33,357 bases of DNA from Prolixibacteraceae bacterium. Lineage in GTDB: Bacteria > Bacteroidota > Bacteroidia > Bacteroidales > Prolixibacteraceae. The translations under genes were made by a program, and so were the position numbers. The stretch is from contig JALNYZ010000040.1 in the NCBI GenBank assembly GCA_023229575.1, forward strand, positions 1 to 33,357. Direction: 5' to 3'. This document shows positions 1 to 8,601 of the stretch, piece by piece; within the stretch, counting starts at the first letter, position 1; each line of letters opens with the position of its first letter. The notes below the pieces were generated by a model that worked only from the letters and a program-made list of their open reading frames with translations, was not told the origin of the DNA and did no database searches.

Positions 1-99
1 TTGTTTTTCTGGCGTATGAACATTTTGCATAAAAATCGAGCCACCCAAAATTACAAAAAAATCGACGTAACTAACTGTCTTTCAATAGGCATTTTTTAA

Positions 100-399
100 A
101 CCCCGAAAAACCGAGGAAAACAGGAAATAGAAACCATCGAGGAGATCATCAAAAATATTCCATCCAGCAGAAGGAACTTCGTTCGCAGGTTCAAACAGGC
201 CACAGGAATGCCCCCGATTGAGTATTTGCAATATGTGCGCATTGAGTCAGCCAAGAAACAACTCGAACAGACCAACCAGAATATCAATGAGATCATTGAA
301 CATACCGGTTATACCGACCCCAAGTCTTTCAGACGGGTCTTTAACAAGATTGTGGGCATGACCCCACTGGAGTACAGGGAAAAATTCAAGGTCTTATAG
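100..399 (+). pseudogene. AraC-family regulator remnant (C-terminal HTH part only)
   Basis: The frame ending at 399 encodes a typical AraC/XylS DNA-binding tail: SRRNFVRRFKQATG, then EYLQYVRIESAKKQLEQT, then the second helix-turn-helix with GYTDPKSFRRVF and the closing MTPLEYREKF. It resembles the GlxA-like subgroup. The frame is open only back to a stop at 97-99, so the amino-terminal sensor domain and the first part of the first HTH are missing, and no good start lies before the conserved block; the ATG at 208 is inside it. In the same phase, the first 96 bases read open up to that stop and could be the tail of something upstream, but are not recognisable. I read this as a 5'-truncated, non-functional gene at the edge of the restriction-modification insertion. 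A sequencing frameshift near 100 is the alternative. Confidence 0.7.
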
Positions 400-434
400 T
401 TCTGCCAATAATATAACAACAGTTGATACTCTTT

Positions 435-1049
435 TCAATTTTTCACAAATTCGAAAAACAAATGATAAATATTTATCTCTGAATTGTTTTTTCTTGAATG
501 CGTCGTTTTAAAATTATATTCCCAATCTGTATATTTTTGTCGCGAGAAATCATTTTGAACACATCGCTCTTTTTCGCATTTTCTCATTATTCCAGATCTA
601 ATGTGCTCAATATTACCCTCGATAACAAAACCAAGCATCGCTGAACATGATTCATGTTCGGAATACTCATTGTTCAAAAAACGATATAGCCCTTCATCAA
701 TATATTTTTGATTAACATTTTTAAGACGTTTGCATTCAACAATAAATTCCAAGCCTGAAATAGCAAAAGATAAGTCGGCACGCCCCAAATCGGTTTCATT
801 TTTAAAAACCCAACGTTCCCAATTAATAAAAAGGATATTTTTCTGAAGTAAATCCTTTGTAATTTTATTATCGAAGTAAAAATCATGAACAAGTCTATCT
901 CTAATATCATTCTCAATTCCTATACATTTATCAATTCGACCATACGAATCGATAATAGACTTCAAATAAAGATTCTCAATTAAATCATGCTTTGATTTAT
1001 ATCCCAAACAGCTTAATCCATTGCGTATAAATTGCTCCTTTTTATTCAT
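435..1049 (-). CDS. PD-(D/E)XK-type restriction endonuclease (putative)
   Basis: This 204-residue protein has a PD-(D/E)XK nuclease core: Glu46 in a helix (IENDIRDRL), Asp92 in GRADLSFAI, then Glu105 and Lys107 in FIVECKRLK, with spacing usual for this fold. Such proteins cut DNA with Mg2+. The gene follows the large adenine methyltransferase on the same strand; its ATG (1047-1049) overlaps the methyltransferase stop by 8 bp, so translation is probably coupled. The likely job is the cutting partner of a type II restriction-modification system. It is AT-rich like its partner and unlike the genes from 4.2 kb on, which suggests joint transfer. I do not recognise a named family. A role as accessory nuclease in another defence system is possible. 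Confidence 0.65.
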   Translation of the reverse strand: MNKKEQFIRNGLSCLGYKSKHDLIENLYLKSIIDSYGRIDKCIGIENDIRDRLVHDFYFDNKITKDLLQKNILFINWERWVFKNETDLGRADLSFAISGLEFIVECKRLKNVNQKYIDEGLYRFLNNEYSEHESCSAMLGFVIEGNIEHIRSGIMRKCEKERCVQNDFSRQKYTDWEYNFKTTHSRKNNSEINIYHLFFEFVKN

Positions 1050-3945
1050 TAGAATCAGGTAAATTTGAAAGGAGCAGATCTATTTCTTCCTTGGCATCTT
1101 TATAAGCCTGCCGTTTTGTCCAATCTTTAAAATGATTACTTTTTATAAGGTAGAAATGTCTGGGCTCATAAATTTTGATTTTTTCGTCTTTAAGCAACTT
1201 ATCCGTTTCAAATAGTTGTTTGTTATTTACAAATTGTAAAATTTGCAGAGTGTTATCTTTTGCTAATTCTTTTTCTGCACCTTTTTCTTCAACTGCTATT
1301 TTAATAATAGCTCCAAAGTTTTGGGAGATATTGTAAGAAGCATTTATCGCATGATTTGGAGATAGTACAAGTGAAAAAGTGTCTTTGAAAATATTGAAAT
1401 ACTCTATTATATCTCTAGATTGCACATTACTTAACTTTTCATCTGCTCTGTCAACACTAATTTGATAGAACTCTTCAATAATCTCTTTTTCATATTCGGT
1501 TAATTCATATAAATCGAAAATAAGTTCATCTAAATTGGATTCTAAATTCTCAGAATTAATACTCTTGCTCTTCTTCTCAATAATATCTTTGGTTAAAAGA
1601 TCAAGCTTCTTTAATATGTGATCATCAATTTTCTTAAAAGGAAGGTTCTGTGTATCAACATTTCGGATAGATTCTCTTTTCCCTTCACCTTTACCCCATT
1701 GGGACGAGATTTGATAAAAAAAGAAACTAAATAATTTCGAATTCAATAATCCCAAATAGCCTGGCGAGAACTTAAATATTGAATTATTTAGATTTTTAAG
1801 TTTTATCGAAATGATATTGTCTTTATGCAATACCTCATCATCTAATAAAATACCTCTAATCAGAATATTATCACTCTTTAATGGTCTCACTGGAAATATT
1901 AATCTTCTACCTTTAAAAACATTCCCATCTGTTCTCCTTCTAACTTTCTGATTCCAGTTAAAATCTGAAAGTTCCATATTTTGAAAATATCTAATGAAAT
2001 CAGTCGGTTCAATTAGCTTTTTTAATTGGGGATCACCATGTAATTCTCTTGTTTTACTAGGTTGAAACCCGACACGAGACTCTACAATAACATCTTTCTG
2101 ACTTGAAAGCTTTGAGATTAATCTAAAACTCTCAATATCTCCATTAACAAGAATGCGCCAAAGTCTATCATTCTCTAAAAATTCATTCTTTCTAACATGA
2201 AATAATTCATTTGTAGTATATTGAATCAACTCGAAATGCTCTCCAAGCTTGGTTAATTTTGGCGATATATAGTTAATTTTATAATCAGCATTATTTATAT
2301 TTGGTTTATATATTACAATAGCACACGGTTCACTGGCACCAATCTCAACAGGTTCTTTTCCTCTAATTTTACCAATGACTTTTTTCTTAAACAGTATTTT
2401 GTTATAGTGAGATAGCTCAAAAAATGTATCTATTTGGTTTTTCTCTAGAAAATCATATCTAAAATTTTCAGTTTTATCGTTAAGGAATATTGAGTTCTTA
2501 ACAATCATTACTGTAATAGTGTCACTTTTTTGCCAACGCTCAACGCGTCTTAGAAATGCCTGTGAACGTTCATAATCTGCAACACTATTGTATTCCGGGT
2601 ATGCTCCATTTTTATTGTCAATTGCTTCTCTCTCTACAATATTTTCTTTATCAGTACCTGTTGGTACAGAACCCCAAGGAGGATTTGATACGATGAAATC
2701 AAACTTTTTATTCTCGAAAACGTAATCGACTAGTGTATTGGCATTCATTAAATTACTGCCAATTAAACTAGGAAGTATCGGATTAGAATATTCAATTTCA
2801 TGACGGATAAATTCAGGAGATTCATCTTCAAGCAATGCCAAATAGAGACTAAATGCACTTATTTGCAATGCATCTTTGTCATTATCAATTCCATATAGTT
2901 GATTTTCTAGAATACATTTTTTCTCCTCATAGCTTAATTGTCTTTCGTATTTTTTTGACAATGCATCTCTGAGAATTTTAAAACTTTCCACCAAAAACGC
3001 ACCTGATCCCACTGCCGGATCAAGCACATTCATCTGTGGATTTTCATTTGCTCTTGCTTTTAGGCTTTGAGAAAGCATGAAATTAACAACAAAAGAAGGT
3101 GTATAATAAATGCCCTTTCCTCTTTTTGTATCATTTTTCAAAAAAGCTTCATAAACATGACTTATAAGCTGTATTGGTATATTATCGAACTGATATGGGA
3201 ACAACGTACCTTGTCCACTTTGATAATCAGTTGAGAAAAATAAGTACAATTTATCTAAGTATTCGACCTTAATATCTTCTTCTGACAATCTGTTACTGCC
3301 GAAAACATCCCCATTTATCTTACAAACTTCATTAAAAGCACCTATTAAATTTTTAGAGGATTTGCTTTTTAAAATATTTGGCAGAAAATCAAATTCAAAT
3401 ATACTTCTGTCTTCAAGATATTTTACAAATAAACAACGTAAGATTAGGAGATGAATAATTTGCTCATTATTCTCATTTATTAAGTCGTTTCGCAGGGCAA
3501 TAAGGTTAAGAAGTAAATCTTTATCAACTTCCTCCTTTTTACGCTGCTTTTGCTGTACAAAATGATAAAAACTAGAAGAATCGATATAATTTTTTGAAAT
3601 AATTTCAATGTCTATATCCTTGAATCCATCAGAATTAATACCATAATCAAAGCTTTTTAGACAACATGAGGAACCTAATACAGCATTTGGATTTGGCTTC
3701 TTTTTGGCATCTATGATATGTGTTCGTTCCGAATCAATCGCAATAAAAACACAATCACTGTTTTGGTTCCATAATTTGAGATGATGATTAAATAACTCCT
3801 TTTCTGATTTTACAACAATATATTTGACTAACGGGACAAGGCTATGAGGAGAATAAGAAAAAATATTTTCACATAGAGAACTCAAAATTTCCTTTTCAGA
3901 AAATCCCAAGTTAACCAAGTACTTTTGAAAATTACTTCTATTCAT
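1042..3945 (-). CDS. Type II (Eco57I/TaqI-like) N6-adenine DNA methyltransferase
   Basis: The 967-residue protein has the S-adenosylmethionine motif I (VLDPAVGSGAFL, residues about 307-318), a second nucleotide-side segment (GIDNDKDALQ, about 352-361) and the N6-adenine catalytic motif IV NPPW (421-424). It is preceded by GKGIYYTPSFVVNFM, which is typical before the methylase fold in Eco57I-type and type IIG enzymes. The N-terminal 280 residues are helical and lack a clear nuclease motif. The C-terminal half (about 600-860, with FQPSKTRELHGDP) is probably the target-recognition part. Size and order match a type IIG enzyme from which the nuclease is separate, here encoded by the overlapping downstream gene. 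It should methylate adenine in a specific site to protect host DNA. AT-rich composition suggests horizontal acquisition. Confidence 0.85.
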   Translation of the reverse strand: MNRSNFQKYLVNLGFSEKEILSSLCENIFSYSPHSLVPLVKYIVVKSEKELFNHHLKLWNQNSDCVFIAIDSERTHIIDAKKKPNPNAVLGSSCCLKSFDYGINSDGFKDIDIEIISKNYIDSSSFYHFVQQKQRKKEEVDKDLLLNLIALRNDLINENNEQIIHLLILRCLFVKYLEDRSIFEFDFLPNILKSKSSKNLIGAFNEVCKINGDVFGSNRLSEEDIKVEYLDKLYLFFSTDYQSGQGTLFPYQFDNIPIQLISHVYEAFLKNDTKRGKGIYYTPSFVVNFMLSQSLKARANENPQMNVLDPAVGSGAFLVESFKILRDALSKKYERQLSYEEKKCILENQLYGIDNDKDALQISAFSLYLALLEDESPEFIRHEIEYSNPILPSLIGSNLMNANTLVDYVFENKKFDFIVSNPPWGSVPTGTDKENIVEREAIDNKNGAYPEYNSVADYERSQAFLRRVERWQKSDTITVMIVKNSIFLNDKTENFRYDFLEKNQIDTFFELSHYNKILFKKKVIGKIRGKEPVEIGASEPCAIVIYKPNINNADYKINYISPKLTKLGEHFELIQYTTNELFHVRKNEFLENDRLWRILVNGDIESFRLISKLSSQKDVIVESRVGFQPSKTRELHGDPQLKKLIEPTDFIRYFQNMELSDFNWNQKVRRRTDGNVFKGRRLIFPVRPLKSDNILIRGILLDDEVLHKDNIISIKLKNLNNSIFKFSPGYLGLLNSKLFSFFFYQISSQWGKGEGKRESIRNVDTQNLPFKKIDDHILKKLDLLTKDIIEKKSKSINSENLESNLDELIFDLYELTEYEKEIIEEFYQISVDRADEKLSNVQSRDIIEYFNIFKDTFSLVLSPNHAINASYNISQNFGAIIKIAVEEKGAEKELAKDNTLQILQFVNNKQLFETDKLLKDEKIKIYEPRHFYLIKSNHFKDWTKRQAYKDAKEEIDLLLSNLPDSNE

Positions 3946-3955
3946 TTATTATTTT

Positions 3956-3963
3956 CAAAGATA
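3956..3963 (-). promoter_or_regulatory. Possible -7 element (TATCTTTG) before the methyltransferase
   Basis: Read on the minus strand the bases are TATCTTTG, matching the Bacteroidota TAnnTTTG -7 consensus. It ends only 10 bases before the methyltransferase ATG, so transcripts would be nearly leaderless. No TTG -33 element lies at the usual distance. The remaining AT-rich 240 bases up to the aldo/keto reductase hold no gene I can support. Confidence 0.3.
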
Positions 3964-4203
3964 AATTTTAATTGGTCTTACTCATTTTGTTTATTAAGCA
4001 ACTAAATCTTGCTATTTCTTCTTTGAAATCTCCGTGTTAACTAATAAATGTTTGTGCGCGATCTTAAATAATAAATCCCAACTATACAATTACGTTCAAA
4101 TTCACCTTCACTTCATGCAATTTACGGCAAAAAATCCAGATTCAGAAATCACAAATTACCTTATTACATCTTTGATCGGTGCAGCAATCCAAAATCGAAA
4201 ATT

Positions 4204-5199
4204 TCAGCCTCCTTTTAGTATACTTTCAATCGTGCGCAATTCACCTTCGTCAAAATAAAGGTTCTTCTGCGAATGAAGATTATCGCTGAGCTGTTTCACA
4301 GAGCTTGCGCCAATTAATACAGAAGTAACACGTTCATCTTTAAGTAGCCAGGCAATGGCCATTTGCGCCAGTGTTTGGCCGCGTTGTTGAGCAATTTTGT
4401 TTAGCGCTTTCACCTTTTCGAGAGCCGGCGCCACCTGTTCCGGTTTCAGGAAACCCCAGGATTTGGATGCCCTTGATCCTTCCGGGATATTGTTCAGGTA
4501 ACGGTCTGTCAGCAATCCCTGGGCAAGCGGGGAGAACGCTATCACACCAATTCCCTCTTTCTCAACGGTATCCAGCAGCTCTTTTTCGACCCATCGTTCG
4601 AACATCGAATATTTGGGCTGGTGGATCAGACAGGGTGTTCCCAAACGGCGCAGAATCCCTGCGGCTTCGCGTGCTTGCTCAGCAGGATAATTGGAGATAC
4701 CGGCATATAAGGCTTTGCCCGAACGGACAGCCTGATCGAGGGCCATCATGGTCTCTTCAAGCGGTGTATCCGGATCGGGTCGATGGGAGTAGAAGATATC
4801 GACATAATCCAGCTGCATCCGTTTAAGGCTTTGATCGAGGCTGGATAGCAGGTATTTGCGAGATCCCCATTCCCCGTAAGGACCGGGCCACATCAGGTAA
4901 CCGGCCTTGGTGGAGATAATGAGTTCATCCCGATAGGGTTTGAAATCCTTTTGGAAGATGCTACCAAAATTCTCCTCGGCCGATCCGGGCGGCGGACCGT
5001 AATTGTTGGCCAGGTCGAAATGGGTGATGCCGTTGTCGAAAGCGTAATGAAGCATGCTCCTGCCGTTTTCATAGGTGTCGACACCGCCAAAATTGTGCCA
5101 CAGGCCAAGCGACAGAACAGGAAGTTGCAATCCGCTGCGACCACAACGACGGTACTCGCATTGCTTGTTGTAACGATCGGAAGAGGCAAGATATTCCAT
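4204..5199 (-). CDS. Aldo/keto reductase, YghZ/Gpr-like
   Basis: A full-length 331-residue NADPH-dependent aldo/keto reductase. The catalytic tetrad is visible: Asp62 and Tyr67 (FDLANNYG), Lys98 (STKAGY) and His139 (DIFYSHRPD). The opening RRCGRSGLQLPVLSLG and the NNYGPPPGSAEENFG segment are typical of the YghZ/L-glyceraldehyde-3-phosphate reductase branch near the potassium-channel beta subunit group. These enzymes reduce small aldehydes such as glyceraldehyde 3-phosphate and methylglyoxal in the cytoplasm. The gene stands alone, divergent from the sugar symporter operon, and could detoxify aldehydes produced by sugar breakdown. The true substrate cannot be told from sequence. Confidence 0.9.
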   Translation of the reverse strand: MEYLASSDRYNKQCEYRRCGRSGLQLPVLSLGLWHNFGGVDTYENGRSMLHYAFDNGITHFDLANNYGPPPGSAEENFGSIFQKDFKPYRDELIISTKAGYLMWPGPYGEWGSRKYLLSSLDQSLKRMQLDYVDIFYSHRPDPDTPLEETMMALDQAVRSGKALYAGISNYPAEQAREAAGILRRLGTPCLIHQPKYSMFERWVEKELLDTVEKEGIGVIAFSPLAQGLLTDRYLNNIPEGSRASKSWGFLKPEQVAPALEKVKALNKIAQQRGQTLAQMAIAWLLKDERVTSVLIGASSVKQLSDNLHSQKNLYFDEGELRTIESILKGG

Positions 5200-5222
5200 G
5201 GTTTTTATTTGAAGTAATGATA

Positions 5223-5230
5223 CAAAGTTA
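5223..5230 (-). promoter_or_regulatory. Possible -7 element (TAACTTTG) for the aldo/keto reductase
   Basis: On the minus strand this reads TAACTTTG, a full TAnnTTTG match, 23 bases before the aldo/keto reductase ATG. The -33 side has only a loosely spaced TTG about 25 bases upstream. Confidence 0.35.
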
Positions 5231-5287
5231 GAAAATTCGGGATATTTAAATTGTCCAACAGCCTATTCCTTCGGCTGGATTTATTTA

Positions 5288-5295
5288 TATATTTG
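5288..5295 (+). promoter_or_regulatory. Possible -7 element (TATATTTG) for the sugar symporter operon
   Basis: TATATTTG matches the Bacteroidota -7 consensus exactly and would give a leader of roughly 80 bases before the symporter ATG at 5384. No clear TTG is found 19-21 bases upstream, so the assignment rests on the -7 box and its position. Confidence 0.35.
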
Positions 5296-5383
5296 TTTAG
5301 TCTATTAAATTAACGTCCAAACTACCTATTTAAGTAACGATGTAACGACCAAACTAAATTGATAAACTTAAAATTTTAAATCA

Positions 5384-6790
5384 ATGGAACAGAAGTCGAA
5401 CAGCAATCTCCGCCTTGGCATGACCTTCATGGCCTCGATATTTTTCATTTTTGGTTTTATTACCAATTTCAACATTGCCATGAAAGATCAGGTGCAGTTG
5501 GCCTTCGATCTTAAAACACTCTATCCCGGATGGGAAAATTTTCTGTCACAATTGGTCAATGGTGTCTTCTTTTTTGCCTATGCATGCTTCAGTTTTCTAT
5601 GTGGAAGTATCATTAAGAAAATTGGGTACAAGAGCGGGGTGATTGCTGGTCTGGTTTTGGTTGCCGTTGGAAGTTACATGTTTTTTCCTGCCGTTGCAGC
5701 GTTATCCTATCCATTGTTTCTGGTTGCCGTTTTCGTGATGGCCACCGGAGTTGTTTTTCTTCAAACAGCTGCCAATCCCTATGTTGTAGCGCTCGGGCCA
5801 CAAGAGACTGCCCCTGCCCGTCTTAATCTTACCCAGGCGCTGAATGGTGTTGCCACGACCATCGCCCCATTCCTGGCTGGTATTCTGGTGCTTGCTCCTG
5901 CAGTATTGGCCCTCAAAGGAGGAGCAACCGCAGAAGAGGCCGCTAAATTCGTACAAATGCCGTTCGTTATTATCGGAACAATTGTCATATTGATTGCCGT
6001 TGGTATAGCCTTTATTAAACTACCGAACATCACAGGTGATACAACAATATCTTCAAAATCAGTACTCAAGAAACCACAGGTTTGGCTAGGGGCATTGGGC
6101 ATCTTCTGTTATGTTGGCGCTGAAGTCGGAACTGCCGGGCAAATTGCACCCTATTTGAAAGACGGAGGTTATGCCGTTGACGTAGCTGTAAAATTATCAG
6201 CTATTTACTGGGGTGGCGGCATGGTAGGCCGTTTCTTCGGATCCATTTTGCTCAGCACACTGCCCAATGCAAGAAAATACAAATATTCTGTATTTGTAAT
6301 GGTTTTCGCCTTCTTTGTAGGTTGGTTTATCACTTCAGCAACCGTTACCAATGGTCAGTTTGTTTATGTATCCCAACCATTGAACGGGCTCATCTTCCTG
6401 GTTATCGCAATCGCCAATTTCTTCCTGATGTTACTGGGGAAAGGGAACGCCAATGTGTCACTGGGAATCTTTGGAACGGTCAACATGCTTTTGATCCTGG
6501 CAGCATTCATGCTTCCTGCAACCATTGGCATGTGGTGCCTGCTCTCCATAGGATTCTTCAACTCCATCATGTTCCCGAATATTTTCTCACTGGGGGTCAA
6601 CGACCTTGATCCTTCCGAAATGCCCCTGGCATCAGGTATCATCAATACCCTGATCGTGGGTGGGGCTGTCGTTCCACTCTTGATGGGTGGCTTAACCGAC
6701 TCGTTCAGCGCCCGTGGCGCCCTGCTGGTTCCGGTTATATGTTATGGATACATCACATTCTTCGCATTGAAGGGTAGTAAAATAAGATAA
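5384..6790 (+). CDS. FucP/GluP-like sugar:proton symporter (MFS)
   Basis: A 468-residue, very hydrophobic protein with about twelve membrane segments, of the fucose-galactose-glucose:H+ symporter branch of the major facilitator superfamily. Family marks are the first helix followed by NIAMKDQVQLAF, the NGVFFFAYACFSFLCG segment of helix 2 with the IIKKIGYKSG loop, and FLQTAANPYVVALGP in helix 4, a hallmark of FucP/GluP proteins. It probably imports a hexose or deoxyhexose across the inner membrane. The ROK kinase starts 30 bases downstream, followed by an overlapping phosphatase gene, so import and phosphorylation appear to be one operon. The exact sugar cannot be told; a glucose-type sugar fits the kinase best. 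Confidence 0.9.
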   Translation: MEQKSNSNLRLGMTFMASIFFIFGFITNFNIAMKDQVQLAFDLKTLYPGWENFLSQLVNGVFFFAYACFSFLCGSIIKKIGYKSGVIAGLVLVAVGSYMFFPAVAALSYPLFLVAVFVMATGVVFLQTAANPYVVALGPQETAPARLNLTQALNGVATTIAPFLAGILVLAPAVLALKGGATAEEAAKFVQMPFVIIGTIVILIAVGIAFIKLPNITGDTTISSKSVLKKPQVWLGALGIFCYVGAEVGTAGQIAPYLKDGGYAVDVAVKLSAIYWGGGMVGRFFGSILLSTLPNARKYKYSVFVMVFAFFVGWFITSATVTNGQFVYVSQPLNGLIFLVIAIANFFLMLLGKGNANVSLGIFGTVNMLLILAAFMLPATIGMWCLLSIGFFNSIMFPNIFSLGVNDLDPSEMPLASGIINTLIVGGAVVPLLMGGLTDSFSARGALLVPVICYGYITFFALKGSKIR

Positions 6791-6820
6791 TAGAATACAA
6801 ATTAAATAACCAATTTTCAA

Positions 6821-7840
6821 ATGAGACAAGTTGCCGTTGGCATTGACATCGGCGGTACCAATACCGCTATCGGTGTAGTAGACATGGATGGAAGTGTACT
6901 GTATGAAACACAGTTATCAACACCACAAAAAAAGGATAATCCGGATGCCACTTTGGATATGTCGGACAAATTATGCAATATCTTCATTGGGCAAATCACC
7001 TCAGCAATACATGAAGCCATTGCCACTGTAAAAAAGAGCATTTCCGATCTTGAGGTGAAAGGAATCGGGATCGGGGCGCCATTTGCCAACTATTACGACG
7101 GCACCATGGGAATCACTGCCAATCTCCCATTCGTCAGTGTGGTGCCTTTGGCCGACTTGATTCAGGCAAGATTGCCGGGGATTCATATTGTAAAAGTGAC
7201 CAATGATGCCAACGCGGCCGCTTTGGGAGAGATGATTTATGGCGGTGCCATCGGCATGCGCAATTTTGTTATGATCGCCCTTGGCACCGGATTGGGAAGT
7301 GGTATCATCGTCGATGGTGATCTGGTTTACGGTCATGATGGCCTGGCAGGTGAGTTGGGACATGTTACGGTGGAACCCGGAGGCAGGCACTGCGGTTGTG
7401 GGTCTATTGGACATCTCGAAGCCTATTGTTCGGCTACCGGAATCAAGAGAACCGTGTTCGATCTGCTCGCCAAATACCATCTTATCGAAAGCCCTTTGGC
7501 AAACGTCACCTACAACGACATGACCTCCAAAATGGTATATGAAGCCGCCCTTAAAAATGATCCCCTGGCCCTTGAAGTTTTCGAATACACAGGCGAAATA
7601 CTGGGGCGTAGCCTTGCAGATACGGTGCATGCCCTGAGACCGGAAGCAATTTTCCTTTTCGGCGGCCCCACGGCATCCGGAGAGATGCTTTTCGGCCCCA
7701 CAAGAAAGAGCATGGAGCATTATCTGTTACCTTTCTACCGGAACAAAATTAAACTCCTTCCCTCTAAATTAAAAGCAGGATCTGTCGCCATTGTAGGTGC
7801 CAGTGCGTTGGTTTGGAAAGAGTTAGATAAAAATAAATGA
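6821..7840 (+). CDS. ROK-family sugar kinase (glucokinase-like)
   Basis: A 339-residue ROK kinase. The N-terminal phosphate-1 motif GIDIGGTNTAIG (about 7-18), the catalytic Asp129 in TNDANAAALGE, the LGTGLGSGIIVDG loop (about 154-166) and the zinc region GELGHVTVEPGGRHCGCG (178-194) are all present. The usual zinc set is one His and three Cys; here His181, Cys191 and Cys193 are kept but the third cysteine is replaced by His198 (GSIGHLE), which may still bind zinc. The enzyme should phosphorylate a hexose with ATP in the cytoplasm. It lies between a FucP-like symporter and a SixA-like phosphatase that overlaps its end by 4 bp. Glucokinase is the best guess; other hexose kinases of the family are possible. 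Confidence 0.88.
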   Translation: MRQVAVGIDIGGTNTAIGVVDMDGSVLYETQLSTPQKKDNPDATLDMSDKLCNIFIGQITSAIHEAIATVKKSISDLEVKGIGIGAPFANYYDGTMGITANLPFVSVVPLADLIQARLPGIHIVKVTNDANAAALGEMIYGGAIGMRNFVMIALGTGLGSGIIVDGDLVYGHDGLAGELGHVTVEPGGRHCGCGSIGHLEAYCSATGIKRTVFDLLAKYHLIESPLANVTYNDMTSKMVYEAALKNDPLALEVFEYTGEILGRSLADTVHALRPEAIFLFGGPTASGEMLFGPTRKSMEHYLLPFYRNKIKLLPSKLKAGSVAIVGASALVWKELDKNK

Positions 7841-8328
7841 AAAGTCTGGTCCTTGTTCGTCATGCCAAAACCATTCAATATGGTTACGATCAGGATTTTG
7901 ACCGTACTTTGACAGAACGGGGAGAGAACAACGCCGACCGGATCAGCGGAGAAATGGTCAAAATTGGGATAACTCCCGATCTGATCATTGCAAGTCCTGC
8001 CGTCCGGACCATGCAAACCACAAAAATTTATGCCGGAAATTTCGGCTATCCAGCGGGAAATGTCAGGTATGAAAAGAAGCTTTACACGGGTATGCAAACC
8101 ACCACATTTTTGCAACTGCTGTGTGAGCTTGACGACCGCCATACTACCGTGATGGTAGTGGGCCACAATCCAACAATCTACTTTTACCTCGAACTCCTGC
8201 TGCCCGATTTTTCACTGGATGTTCCAACCTGTTCGACCATCGTAATCGATTTTAACATCGACAACTGGTCAGAATTAAGGGCGCATTCCGGAATTTTGGC
8301 GCACAGGTGGATACCTGATTTGTTGTGA
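7837..8328 (+). CDS. sixA: SixA-like phosphohistidine phosphatase (histidine phosphatase superfamily)
   Basis: A 163-residue member of the histidine phosphatase superfamily. The nucleophile motif is LVLVRHAKT with His9, and the second catalytic His is in MVVGHNPT; the short size and lack of an insert fit the SixA group rather than phosphoglycerate mutases. The start ATG overlaps the stop of the sugar kinase (ATGA), so the two are translated together. Known SixA proteins remove phosphate from phosphohistidine on signalling or phosphotransfer proteins; other members act on small phosphate esters. In this operon a sugar phosphate or a phosphohistidine target are both open. Confidence 0.8.
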   Translation: MKSLVLVRHAKTIQYGYDQDFDRTLTERGENNADRISGEMVKIGITPDLIIASPAVRTMQTTKIYAGNFGYPAGNVRYEKKLYTGMQTTTFLQLLCELDDRHTTVMVVGHNPTIYFYLELLLPDFSLDVPTCSTIVIDFNIDNWSELRAHSGILAHRWIPDLL

Positions 8329-8382
8329 TCTGTACCAATTCCTCCCTCAATTTGACAAATCCGGTATAAATTTCAAGAATTA

Positions 8383-8414
8383 TTGTGTTCAATATCAAAA
8401 TATTCCTACCTTCG
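8383..8414 (+). promoter_or_regulatory. Candidate promoter upstream of the sensor kinase
   Basis: TTG at 8383-8385 is followed after 21 bases by TACCTTCG (8407-8414), one mismatch from the TAnnTTTG -7 consensus. This gives a leader of about 180 bases before the histidine kinase, which otherwise lacks a nearer candidate. The remaining bases between 8415 and 8601 show no gene. Confidence 0.25.
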
Positions 8415-8601
8415 ATCCGCAAATGAAAAAAGTGTCATGAATTAGTGCTATTGCTCCAAGTTTCTGCCCTGGTTCATGTTAATTAATGAAAGCTTGCTTT
8501 GTCCCTCCCAAAGTAAAGAGCGTATACAATCAAACTTTTGTCGTTTTTGTTGCTGCTTGTATTCCTGAAATCGAATTGTAATTCATACAAAGATTAGAGG
8601 A

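Noticed and set aside
4034..4258. Open frame of 74 codons overlapping the end of the aldo/keto reductase
   Set aside because: No recognisable motif, low-complexity AT-rich codons, and it runs into the opposite-strand reductase gene; best explained by chance.
7001..7720. Long minus-strand open frame inside the ROK kinase gene
   Set aside because: It mirrors a well-supported gene on the plus strand and shows no family motif.
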